64,000 nt of DNA from Clostridiaceae bacterium (lineage in GTDB: Bacteria; Bacillota; Clostridia; Lachnospirales; Lachnospiraceae). This document shows, piece by piece, positions 8,646 through 18,400 of this stretch. The notes beneath the pieces were generated by a model. That model ran no database searches. It worked only from the letters and a program-made list of their open reading frames with translations, and had not been told where the DNA came from. The stretch covers positions 1 through 64,000 of the forward strand of contig CAJTGF010000027.1 in assembly GCA_910575585.1 (NCBI GenBank), read 5' to 3'. The stretch's first letter is position 1; each line of letters begins with the position of its first letter. A program made the position numbers and the translations under genes.

Positions 8646-8704
8646 CAGTTCATCATTTTCTCCCCATCTTGTGTTTATTTTCATAGTTCCACCCCATCTC
8701 TCAT

Positions 8705-8796
8705 CCATACTTGCGTTGTAACTGGTAAATAACACAGCAAGTCATGAGAGGAGGAAAACGGAAATGTTGAAGCGAAAAAAACAGCCACACGCTTAA
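8705..8796 (+). promoter_or_regulatory. CCATACTT motif followed by a 10-codon leader ORF
   Basis: CCATACTT (8705-8712) lies 51 nt before ATG 8764, which has a near-perfect ribosome site (GAGAGGAGGAAAACG). The ORF encodes only MLKRKKQPHA before TAA. It may be a leader peptide, or the start of a gene lost downstream. Confidence 0.4.
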
Positions 8797-8875
8797 CGAT
8801 GTGGTGCAAAACCGACCGCGCCCCTAGCGGAGCAGTGCAAAACCGCCCGCCTGACAGCGTGGTGCAAAAGACAGC
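8797..8875 (+). repeat. Three imperfect direct repeats around GTGCAAAA
   Basis: GTGCAAAA recurs at 8804-8811, 8835-8842 and 8862-8869 with similar flanks (GTGGTGCAAAACCG), spaced 31 and 27 nt, i.e. about three helical turns. They sit between the leader ORF and the sigma-A promoter of the wall-binding protein. Confidence 0.5.
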
Positions 8876-8943
8876 CGGATAACGGCACGGGCAAATGAAA
8901 CCTGAAGGAAAAAACCAAAGGAGAACGTAGGAAAAAATGTCGA

Positions 8944-8972
8944 TTGAAAAATGCGGGAATGTGTCCTATAAT
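8944..8972 (+). promoter_or_regulatory. Sigma-A type promoter for the wall-binding protein
   Basis: TTGAAA (8944-8949), 17-nt spacer, perfect TATAAT (8967-8972), 55 nt before the start codon. Confidence 0.75.
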
Positions 8973-9027
8973 TGTATCAGCAACAAAGGAACAACAAAGA
9001 AAGTAGAAAATCAAGGAGGAAAATCTT

Positions 9028-9801
9028 ATGAGAAGACAGGGTAATATGTTTAAGGGCGCCATGGTAATGGCGCTGGCAGGAGCAATGGCAGCAGGAATGG
9101 CGATGACTTCCTTTGCTGCAGGATGGCAGAAGAATGATACTGGCTGGTGGTACGGAACAAATGCTGATAATACCACATGGCACGCAAATGGCTGGCAGTG
9201 GATTGACAGCAATAACGATGGCGTGGCGGAGTGCTATTACTTCGATGCCAACGGCTATATGCTGGCAAACACTACCACCCCGGACGGCTACACCGTGAAC
9301 GCGGATGGGGCCTGGACGGAGAACGGCGTTGCACAAACCAGACAGACCGGTACGAATACGGCACTGATGACAGACAATGGCGGCTATAATGAGTATGGCT
9401 GCAGCAACGTGGCTCTGGACATGGTTACTCATACCAGGGAAGAGAATGCAAAATACGGAGAGGTGTCTGTCAGCGAAAGCGGTAATCTGACATCGATATA
9501 CTACGCCAATGGTTTCCGTGTATTGTATACTGTCTACAGCACTGGTATAGATAAAGAGCTGTGGATCGATCCGAGCCGTACCGATCTTGATGACACTTAC
9601 CTGTTTAAGCACTATGACCCGTCCCTTAACAACGAGGAGATGGTGCAGAAGCTGGTGAGGATGGGATGGGAGCGAGGAAACTCGGGGCTTTACGCTTTTA
9701 CCGGAACCGGAAATAACTGGGCTGCATCGGTGAAACCTGGCGGATTCGGCGTTGGCCATGGAATTTCTCGGGATGATACTGGCAGACTGAACTTGAAATA
9801 A
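9028..9801 (+). CDS. Secreted cell-wall-binding-repeat protein
   Basis: A 257-residue exported protein. Residues 1-31 are a signal peptide (MRRQGNMFKGAMVMALAGAM, cleavage near FAA-GW). Residues ~31-100 contain aromatic GW-type repeats (GWQKNDTGWWY, WHANGWQWID, YYFDANGYML), as in choline-binding/cell-wall-binding repeat proteins that attach non-covalently to wall teichoic acids. The remaining ~150 residues form a beta-rich domain of unknown function (FKHYDPSLNNEEMVQKLV; GRLNLK at the end). Good AAGGAGG site. It immediately precedes the giant adhesin gene, separated by a long hairpin element, so a surface role linked to cell contact is likely. Confidence 0.8.
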   Translation: MRRQGNMFKGAMVMALAGAMAAGMAMTSFAAGWQKNDTGWWYGTNADNTTWHANGWQWIDSNNDGVAECYYFDANGYMLANTTTPDGYTVNADGAWTENGVAQTRQTGTNTALMTDNGGYNEYGCSNVALDMVTHTREENAKYGEVSVSESGNLTSIYYANGFRVLYTVYSTGIDKELWIDPSRTDLDDTYLFKHYDPSLNNEEMVQKLVRMGWERGNSGLYAFTGTGNNWAASVKPGGFGVGHGISRDDTGRLNLK

Positions 9802-9827
9802 ACTGACATGTTATTTTTTAGAATCAC

Positions 9828-9983
9828 AAAAAGAGCTGGGGAAATTTCGGTTCTTTCTGAACTCTGGGTATTCGCATATTCTCAGATTTTGCTACAAGCC
9901 GTCAAATTGGCTTAGTAAATTAAAATGAGAATAACGGAGTTACCCAAACATCAGAAAGAACCGAAATTTCCCTGGTTCTTTTT
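9828..9983. repeat. Long inverted repeat (hairpin / MITE-like element)
   Basis: Left arm 9828-9860 and right arm 9951-9983 are reverse complements over 33 bp with about two mismatches (core GGGAAATTTCGGTTCTTTCTGA). Inside, TATTCTCAGATTTT (9877-9890) pairs with AAAATGAGAATA (9922-9933) and TGGGTA with TACCCA. The right arm ends in TTTTTT. It could be a miniature inverted-repeat element or an unusually long terminator/RNA structure between the wall-binding and adhesin genes. Confidence 0.65.
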
Positions 9984-10028
9984 TGTGTGCGGAGGTCTCC
10001 AAAAGCGGCCAAAAATCCTTTCTATCGC

Positions 10029-10036
10029 CCATACTG
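10029..10036 (+). promoter_or_regulatory. CCATACTG motif upstream of the adhesin
   Basis: Lies 31 nt before the adhesin ATG, with AAAAGCGGCC about 25 nt further upstream. Member of the window-wide CCATACTN class. Confidence 0.5.
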
Positions 10037-10067
10037 GAAAAGAGAGAATTAAGAAAGGAGATCAACC

Positions 10068-13000
10068 ATGCTATCAAAGATTTACAAGAAAAAGCCGAAA
10101 GCTTTAGCGGCGTTTTTGTCTGCGGCAGTTCTTTTCGGCGCTGTCTGCCCGAAGATGTTTCAGGCTTATAACCTGGACAGGCAGAACGACTGGCAGCACG
10201 AGGCCGTGATTCCTACTTGGCAGGATGACAAGATTGCCGAAGCCACCGGAGCGAAGTTAGTGCCTACCGGGCTGGGTTTCAATTTTGCTCCGTATCCGGG
10301 GTGGCGGGAGCCAGGCGGGTCGTTCTGGCCGCTGGGCGCAGAAACATTTCTGCAGAAGCGGAGTGGATGGGACAATACCGGTTTCGAGATGTTCGAGGGG
10401 CGCCATACCTACTGCACTGGCAACCATATCAATGCTGCCGGTATCCAGCCTGCGGCAAGGGTGTTTGCGTCCAGGGAGGATTATTATTACGATACTGATG
10501 AATCGCATATTTTCCCATACGCCCGGCATGGGAACGTCAAGTTCAACTTCCTGATGCTTGTCATTGCCTGCAACTACCCGGGGGATTACAAGATACCGGA
10601 TAACACCGAACTCCCATCGGAATTTGCGGCAGAACAGATCGTCTCTCAGGCTATCGCCTGGTTCTGCACCAATGATGACAGCCCGGGCTTCACCGGGGAT
10701 TGGGCTTCAGACTTCAATCTGTTTCGTCATGGTTATACGAACTATGAGCCTTACAATAGCATGATGGGGAACTTTGCCGGGAGAAATCCGGAAATACATG
10801 CGAAGCTGCATGCGTCCCCGAACCCTGAAAGCGCGGCAGCCAAAGCCGGCATGACAAACAATGCGGAGGCGTGGTTCTGGGATATCTGGCACTCCACGTA
10901 CTTGACGAGCCTCCTGAGCGCGGACTGGGACAAGGGGATCACCACGTACCACACGGCCGTCCAGGAGCGTGACGGGGAATACCACGCTTATATCGACCTC
11001 TTTGCCACCCCGGAAGCCAAGATATACTTGAATGGGATCACGTTTGAACCGTATGGGGACTGGCAGGCGGTCGGCCAGGAAGCGGACGGCACTTACCATT
11101 TCGTGTCGGCTTCTGGAGAGACAGATGAGAACGGATGCATCGGGGATCTGACCTGGCCGGAAGGAAAGATCGGGGCGCTTCTCCCTATCGACTACACAAA
11201 AGCGCACATACGCACATTTGACACATGGAATGCCAATTACACTAGCGCCCCGGGATTTGGTCACACCCAGACCCAGTTCGCCTCCTATATTGAAAAAGGG
11301 CTCAAGCTGTATATCACGACCCAGAAGACTAGCGAGGGGGATTCCAAGGTTTCCGTCAACCGGCACGAGCATAAGGAGACATGGGAGAGCAACTATACGG
11401 TAGATCTGCATAAATTCGATTCGGAGACAGGGAAACCGTTAGAGGGATCTCATTGGGACATTCTGGAGATGTTTGATGATTCTCAACTGGACAATACAGA
11501 CTTAGACCGGGAGCCAGACGCGCCAGGCAGCTATGAGTCCGGGATTGGAAGTCTTAACCAGACGGAATGGGGGGATGACGAGATCTCATCCAATTATTCC
11601 GGAGACATGGGCGTTAATATATCTGATACCAATAAGTACAACTGGGGCAACGACGGGGGCACCCAGTTCGAACGGTGGGACAATCCCTACAACGACCCGT
11701 GCCGGAGGGATGACAATGTCACCGGGAAGGACGGACAGCTTTACGAGATCGATTCCGCAGGGGTCAACAGCGGCACCAAAGCCCATACGGATACCTACAA
11801 TTACACGTATTACAAAGGTTATTGTGACGGCCATCCGGCACCTGAGATCGAGTATGTTGAATGCGATCATAATGAGGACGAGGACTGCGATTGTGATGAG
11901 ATCAACCAGGAGCTGCATGACGAGGTATGGGAAGCATGGTATGCGGAGGTAGAGAAGTGCGAGCAGCTGGTAGAGGAAGGCGGCTTTTTCCACTGCATCG
12001 AGCCTGGTGACGCGGCCAAGAAGGCCATGGAGGAAGACCGGGATCAGTTTTACAAAGATTTCATCTCCCTGACCTATGATTATTCCGCAGAGGAGATCAC
12101 AGCCGCAAAAGGCTACATCATCCATGGAACACATACGGATGACATCCCGATAGAATGGCGCGTGGTGACCGCCAGTGAGTACAAGGATACATCAGAGGCC
12201 ACAGCGATTGACCATAACGGGCCGTCTGGCTCTGGGAGCGGGGAAACCGGCGGAACCGGGGAACCTGGCGGCGGGAACATAGGCGGATCTGGATCCGGTT
12301 CCGGCGGCGGGAATGGTGACGATGGGAACGATGATGATCTGGAAGATCAGGAGATCACAGGGACGGTCATATCTGTCGATCTGGATAAGAAGATCATTAC
12401 TGTCGAGAACATGGATCTGGAAACTTATACATTCTCGTATGCCCGCGCCGAAAAGGACGGGGATATTGAATATTATAGCGAGGAAGAAATCAAGGTTGGC
12501 GATACCGTTGAGGTTCAGTTCTGGAAAAACCGTGAACCTTATCCGGCATCTTATATCTATGTTTATGAGCCGGATGAAGGCGGGCCGGGCATGAACACAC
12601 TGTTCCAGGAAGCCAGGCAAATCAGTGTTGGACTGGTAAAAGAAACGGTAAAAGCAGAAGAGACAGCCATCGGCTCCAGAGATACCATGGAGGCAGCTGA
12701 CAGTTCGGGAGATACCAAAGACACGACGGACGGATCTATAGACACAAAAGAAGAAGCGACTGGAAACAGGCAGGAAGATACCGGAGAAGATACACCGGAA
12801 AATATCTTGGGAGATACGGAAAGATCCCATGAAGATGCGTCGGGACAGGGTACTGAGCAGGAGGTTTTAGGGGGCAGACAGGAAGCGGATGAGACTGCGA
12901 CTGTTTCCGAGGCAGGCCGCGAGACCACTGTCACATCGTCCAGAAAACGGAGTTCTGAAACCGAAAACGGCCATCTCGATACAGACAAAAATACCCATGG

Positions 13001-15440
13001 CACGGATGGACAGACAGAAGATGAGGAGACAGAGACGGAAGACCCAGAGGAGGACATCCTTGCGGATATCGATATCTTTGAGGACGGGGCTGTCAGTCTG
13101 GACGGATCGTCCGCAACGGCAAGTAACGCAAGGCCAAAGACGGAAAAGACGCAGACCGGGCTGGTCAGCCAGGCAGCCAGCAGGGCCAAAGGCCTCTTAC
13201 GGTTCTTTGGGCTATCGGACGATGATGGGGAGGATGAGGAAAACGGCGATAGCGGATCCGGTTCTTATCTGCGCAATTCCATTCCCTTCCAGCCGTCCCA
13301 AGCCAATACTGTGAAACCGCCAGCCAGTGACATTATCGACTGGACGTTCATCGTGTACGACCACCGCACGGAAGGCGAGATTCACTTTAATAAACGGGAC
13401 TTCGACCTACGGAACGATGAGGGAACGCTGTTCGACGCATACGCTATGGAAAACGGGGACGGCACCCTGGAAGGCGCTGTATACGGCCTGTTTGCGGCAG
13501 AAGATATCGTCCATCCGGACACCAGCGCTGGTGATGACGCGGAGCAGGGGACTGGCATTGTGTTCCAGAAAGGCGATCTGGTCGCCGTTGCCACTACGGA
13601 CCGGAATGGTGACGCCTCATTCATGGCGGTCACGGAAGCGCCAGGCTCTGTTTACAATTACGCATCCGGTTCCATTGAGCATACGGACTGGTATGACGTA
13701 GCACCGAAGAATCTCCATATACCGGAGCAGGAGTCTGCGGCTAAAGAGCGGGACATGGAGTCCTTCATCGGCCATAACCCGGATAACTCGGAGATCACAG
13801 CCGGGAACGGGATGGATCTTACGGACACACAGGAAGGAAACGGGACTTATTTCAAAAAGTACTCGTCAAACCAGAATTATGACTCTGGAATGCTGGCAGG
13901 TAACGAGGTCACGAACAGCAGTGCGGACACCTACCAGGATACTGAGACAACCGGGTATTACCCGATTCAGGATTGTGAGTCCAACAACGGGAACTGCTGG
14001 ATCGGACGCCCCCTCCTGATCGGGCCGGACGGTTCCTCCTATTATATCAAGGAACTTTCCCGCAGCGAGGGATATGAGCTTTCCGTATATGGGAAAAGTG
14101 ATGTGCTGGCAACCAACCGAAATGCATTCCTTGAGGGAAGCGATGTTACTACATCCAGTGGGACATCACAGGTGAGTGGAATGGTATCAGACCGCGAGAA
14201 CGGGGGGACTACCTATTCCATCACCAGTGCGGACACGGATCAGGGATATATCGTCCATCTCACGAATATCCCGGAAAACGCCACGATCAGTATCACCAGC
14301 ACGGAAGGCGTTTGGGATGACAGTGTCTCCCATTATGAAACAAAGCTGACCTATACGCCCGTGGCTGCCACGGAAGGGGCGCCGGTCATGGTCGGCGGGA
14401 GGACATGGGCAGCAGAGATCGGCGATACCATACAGTATAATGGCTCGGAGCATACGGTCAACAATGTCTATACAATTACCCATGACAGATCGACCGTGGC
14501 CCCGGACAATGCAGAGAAGATCGAGAACCCATATCTGGATGTGTCTGCTGTCACGGAAAGTGGGAATATCGCAAACGACATCAACCGCCTGTTTACGAAA
14601 AATGGCTACAGGACACCGGTGGAGGGTTCTCCCTGGGTTGTGGTCGAGGCGGAATCCTTTAACCTGCCTTATGTCGCAAAAGCGATCAATGAACAGCTCT
14701 TCACGGATGACTGGTACAGTGCGTTTAATGCCATGAAAATGGTTGACAATTACCAGTTGGGAGGACATTATTATATCGTCATTGCCTACAGCTACCGCTA
14801 TGCGAAAACCAGCAACTCGATCTACAACGAAGCCAATGATAAGATCTATGTAAAGACGGTGGCCGATTATAGCGGACTTTCTGGTGGTAAGGAAGGATAT
14901 ATCTACCGGGTTTACGATGCGGCGGACTGTGAGAATGTGGAACGTAACAGCAATGGGTTCGTTACAAAAGCGACCGTACCCAACCAGACAGCATCCGGCA
15001 GTGCGGTCTACCACAGAGGGGATCCTTATGGCTCCATATCCTTTGCGACCAAGGAAAATGAAACCTTTTGGGCTTACGCAGCAGGAGAAACCCTCCTGGA
15101 TATAAACGGAGAACCGGTCCTTCAGGAAAATAGGGAACAGGTGTCTGTGACACCTACTTTTGTTATGAAGGTGACAAATGTGGAAGTGACGCTTGGCAGC
15201 TACCAGCAGACAGGTACTTCAGGGGACGGATACGGATATGGGGATTACACGTATACGGTCAGCCAGGATACCCTGGACGGGCTGGAAAATGGAACATTAA
15301 AGTTCCGCATCACGTTTGACCAGGATGACAGCAAGACGAGTTCAAGGAAAGACAATTTTACGGCAAAGAATGGGCATGTATCCATTTCGCTTCCTTTGGC
15401 TGCCAGCGGATCTTATATTGAAAACATCGTCCTGACATAA
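10068..15440 (+). CDS. Giant thioester/SpaA-type surface adhesin, first part (to in-frame TAA)
   Basis: A 1,790-residue exported protein; ribosome site AAGGAG, signal peptide at residues 1-33 (ALAAFLSAAVLFGAV). Residues ~100-210 look like a thioester domain: Cys116 in TYCTGNHIN and Gln194 in VSQAIAWF correspond to the Cys and TQxAIW-type Gln that crosslink in such adhesins. Cna_B/SpaA-like units follow (YTVDLHKFDSETGKPLEG ~ residue 445; GEIHFNKRDFDLRNDEGT ~1100; LEGAVYGLFAAED). Gly/Ser-rich (715-745) and Thr/Glu/Asp-rich (860-1060) linkers separate them. TAA 15438-15440 is followed in the same frame by coherent protein sequence, so this is very likely the N-terminal two-thirds of one ~2,865-codon gene. 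It probably binds partner cells for the T4SS encoded just downstream. Confidence 0.75.
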   Translation: MLSKIYKKKPKALAAFLSAAVLFGAVCPKMFQAYNLDRQNDWQHEAVIPTWQDDKIAEATGAKLVPTGLGFNFAPYPGWREPGGSFWPLGAETFLQKRSGWDNTGFEMFEGRHTYCTGNHINAAGIQPAARVFASREDYYYDTDESHIFPYARHGNVKFNFLMLVIACNYPGDYKIPDNTELPSEFAAEQIVSQAIAWFCTNDDSPGFTGDWASDFNLFRHGYTNYEPYNSMMGNFAGRNPEIHAKLHASPNPESAAAKAGMTNNAEAWFWDIWHSTYLTSLLSADWDKGITTYHTAVQERDGEYHAYIDLFATPEAKIYLNGITFEPYGDWQAVGQEADGTYHFVSASGETDENGCIGDLTWPEGKIGALLPIDYTKAHIRTFDTWNANYTSAPGFGHTQTQFASYIEKGLKLYITTQKTSEGDSKVSVNRHEHKETWESNYTVDLHKFDSETGKPLEGSHWDILEMFDDSQLDNTDLDREPDAPGSYESGIGSLNQTEWGDDEISSNYSGDMGVNISDTNKYNWGNDGGTQFERWDNPYNDPCRRDDNVTGKDGQLYEIDSAGVNSGTKAHTDTYNYTYYKGYCDGHPAPEIEYVECDHNEDEDCDCDEINQELHDEVWEAWYAEVEKCEQLVEEGGFFHCIEPGDAAKKAMEEDRDQFYKDFISLTYDYSAEEITAAKGYIIHGTHTDDIPIEWRVVTASEYKDTSEATAIDHNGPSGSGSGETGGTGEPGGGNIGGSGSGSGGGNGDDGNDDDLEDQEITGTVISVDLDKKIITVENMDLETYTFSYARAEKDGDIEYYSEEEIKVGDTVEVQFWKNREPYPASYIYVYEPDEGGPGMNTLFQEARQISVGLVKETVKAEETAIGSRDTMEAADSSGDTKDTTDGSIDTKEEATGNRQEDTGEDTPENILGDTERSHEDASGQGTEQEVLGGRQEADETATVSEAGRETTVTSSRKRSSETENGHLDTDKNTHGTDGQTEDEETETEDPEEDILADIDIFEDGAVSLDGSSATASNARPKTEKTQTGLVSQAASRAKGLLRFFGLSDDDGEDEENGDSGSGSYLRNSIPFQPSQANTVKPPASDIIDWTFIVYDHRTEGEIHFNKRDFDLRNDEGTLFDAYAMENGDGTLEGAVYGLFAAEDIVHPDTSAGDDAEQGTGIVFQKGDLVAVATTDRNGDASFMAVTEAPGSVYNYASGSIEHTDWYDVAPKNLHIPEQESAAKERDMESFIGHNPDNSEITAGNGMDLTDTQEGNGTYFKKYSSNQNYDSGMLAGNEVTNSSADTYQDTETTGYYPIQDCESNNGNCWIGRPLLIGPDGSSYYIKELSRSEGYELSVYGKSDVLATNRNAFLEGSDVTTSSGTSQVSGMVSDRENGGTTYSITSADTDQGYIVHLTNIPENATISITSTEGVWDDSVSHYETKLTYTPVAATEGAPVMVGGRTWAAEIGDTIQYNGSEHTVNNVYTITHDRSTVAPDNAEKIENPYLDVSAVTESGNIANDINRLFTKNGYRTPVEGSPWVVVEAESFNLPYVAKAINEQLFTDDWYSAFNAMKMVDNYQLGGHYYIVIAYSYRYAKTSNSIYNEANDKIYVKTVADYSGLSGGKEGYIYRVYDAADCENVERNSNGFVTKATVPNQTASGSAVYHRGDPYGSISFATKENETFWAYAAGETLLDINGEPVLQENREQVSVTPTFVMKVTNVEVTLGSYQQTGTSGDGYGYGDYTYTVSQDTLDGLENGTLKFRITFDQDDSKTSSRKDNFTAKNGHVSISLPLAASGSYIENIVLT

Positions 15441-15497
15441 CCGGGACAAGAAAAGACCTTCCAGGACGCAGGAACCATCAAGAACCCGACAGGGGTA

Positions 15498-18400
15498 TTG
15501 GAGCGCCCCATCCGCCAGAAAGCGCGGATCGAGAAGGATATCCAGACCCTGCCGGAGACCAAACAGGTCTGGTACTGCCTAAACTGCGGCTACGAGAACC
15601 AGGACGGCGTGACGGCCTGCGGCTTCTGTAACAGGGCCAGGTCCACGGAGGAGACGAGATCCATCGACTACGCCCATGACACTTATGCGGCAGTCCACTC
15701 GGACAACATCTCCGCAGAGCGGGACGGCGGATGGTACGAAACAGCCAAGGACTGGCTTGGGAGCCTGCTGAAAGGCAATTCCCCCGAGGAGGAGCCGGAG
15801 AGCATCGGCAACTTCCGCTTCAAGGCGTACTTAAAGTCCAACCTGGAGCGCCTGTACCGGGACGAGGACGGCCATGTGGTCTGGATGGACCGCAACGGCA
15901 ACACCATGACGCCCCAGTATAAGGACACCAACGGGGACGGCAACTATGACACCTTCACCTGGAAATACGATACCGCTTACGGCGGCAAGACCGTAGACTT
16001 CCCGGAAAAGGATAAGGTTTCCGGGGATGGCATATCGGACACTCTTGCGGAAGACGCCGTGCTGCTTTCCTCCAATGTCCAGAAGATCTACACGGACGTG
16101 GAGCACCGGACAGGATCCATGACCACGTCGGCACGGGCCAACAACCTGTGGGACACTTACGCAGACCCGCAGGACGGGCACAGGGAGAACGCAGGGCAGA
16201 TCGAAGGCTACACCACTTCCGAGAGGGAGACCCGTTCCGAGGGTGACGCAGTGACCACTAACGCCTCCTTGTATAGTTATGATGGCATCTTAAGGGACCG
16301 TGACCGCAGCGATTACCTGCAGGACGAACAGAACCACGGCTACACCAGGCTCCTGGAGACACAGAGGGTCCAGATCGAGGACGGCACAGGGCTCATCAGC
16401 CATGAGGCGTACAACTACGAAAAGTTCTTTGATGCCATACGGGCGGCCAACACGGACATCTGGGACAATGACATGCACTCCACTTTCACTGGCAATTCCA
16501 TGTCCAACTACCCGGGCCAGCACTGGTTCGAGACGTTCTATGAAAAGTACCAGCTGGATGATGCGGACAAAGATTACACCCTGGCCAACACGGACGGTGC
16601 AGACAAGGACGGCACGGCCGGCGGAGACCGGAGTACCTCCTTCAAACCATTCCGCTGGATCCGGGAGCATGTGTTCGGGGACCGGGACGGCTATATCCAG
16701 TACCCCGCCGTGAACAACGGGGAGAACACGGAAGTCGTGGTCAACACATCCGACCAGGCACGGGCCAATGCCAACGCCTCCGATGCGGTACGGCAGTTTG
16801 CCGTGAAGTGGTACTTAGAGGACGAGGCAGCCAAGCTCATGGTGGACAACGGCCTGGGCGAGAACATCGCCAAACCGGACGGCAAGATCGGGTATGACGA
16901 GGCAGTATATGACATGGCGCTCTTTGAGGCCATTGCCAAAGCTTACAATTACCTGCGGCCCTTCTACTATTACGACCTGGACACCATCTACAGCGTGGAA
17001 TGGGACAGCGCCCCGGGAGGCGGATCCGATATGGATTATACGACCCTTTCGGCGGATGAAAGACTGGATGACCGGTATTACAACATTTCCAGCTACCTGC
17101 CCTACGGCGTGTATGTCATCGTGGAGCAGCCGCCGATGAGAAGGGATGACGCGGTCAATGACTGGAAGAACCGGAGCTTCGACATCGAGAAGCCCAAGGA
17201 AGTCATCGTGCCTTCTGTCTATGACGGGCCGGAGAGCAACAATACGACAGATAATTACCATGCGCATTACAATTTTAACGCCGACCAGCTCCTGACCGAC
17301 CAGGCAAAGCAGGAGAACTACCTGATCCGTTTCGGTGAGGAGAACAGTGCCAACACGTCCAATCAGGATGACCGGGAGTTCGTCATCCGGGCGCACGGGT
17401 ACCATGGTGATTTCGAGGTCTACAAATACGGACTGGATATCGACCGGTTGCAGGCATCCATCACGGCACCCAACGGGGATTACAGCTATGGCGGCTGGGA
17501 TATCGCCCAGGAAGAGCATGACCCGTTAAAGGATTACTATGAGAATGACCACCGGGGCGAAGGGGGCGTAGAGGAGATCCAGAAGGAGAACGGCGGCAAT
17601 GATGCCAGCCGCTACCACGGCTTTGACACAGACGTGACAGCCAACGGGAACGGGGCAGATACGGCTAACGGCAGCACGTATGACGGGGAATCCCTCCGCA
17701 GACGTTTCTTCTACGGTTCCATCGCAGAGGATGACGGCGTGGCAGACCAGGTGCTGTTCAAGGACGGCGCTGTGGATGAGAACAATGCATCCGGCATGTC
17801 CTGGCACAACGGCGTAAAGTCCACCACCGGGGAACTGACCGCCTATGACGGGAAGTATTCTGCAGCACTGGTGCCCTGGACCATGACGGCCCCGGCTGAC
17901 AGCCACGTTTACAGCGCAGAGGAATTCTCTGGATATGCAGATGTAAACGAGAGGAACCGTTTCTACACCACGATGCTGCGGATCAACAAGACTGACTCCG
18001 AGACCGGGGAGTATATTGTCCATGACGACGCGATCTTCGGCATCTATGCGGCCTCCCGGTACAACTCCTTTGCGGAGATCGAGGAGGACTCCAAGCTTAT
18101 CGAGGATCCGGACGAGAGGGCGAAGTTCCTCATGCAGTTCAAGCCCGGTGACGCGAAGTTCTATTTGCAGGATACCGTCATCATGGGAAGCAAGGAGTTC
18201 CTGGAGGCCATGAAGGCGCGGGACATCACTCCATTTAAGCGGAGGACAGGCATGAACGAGTCCATGGAGGCTCCGGGGCACCTGTACAGCGGCACCGTGC
18301 CGAAAGGAACACCGGTCTGCATTGAGTCCGAGCGGATCGACCTGTATGACGGGTTCGGGGACCGGACCGGGCAGATGACGGTTTGGAGCACCAGGGCAGA

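Noticed and set aside
8415-8732. A gene downstream of the Rpn remnant
   Set aside because: Reading is low-complexity with a spurious start made by a short duplication of the MMALxDxEK stretch.
12192-12830. Long minus-strand ORFs in the adhesin and T4SS region
   Set aside because: They mirror the third-codon bias of the plus-strand genes and have no ribosome sites or domains.
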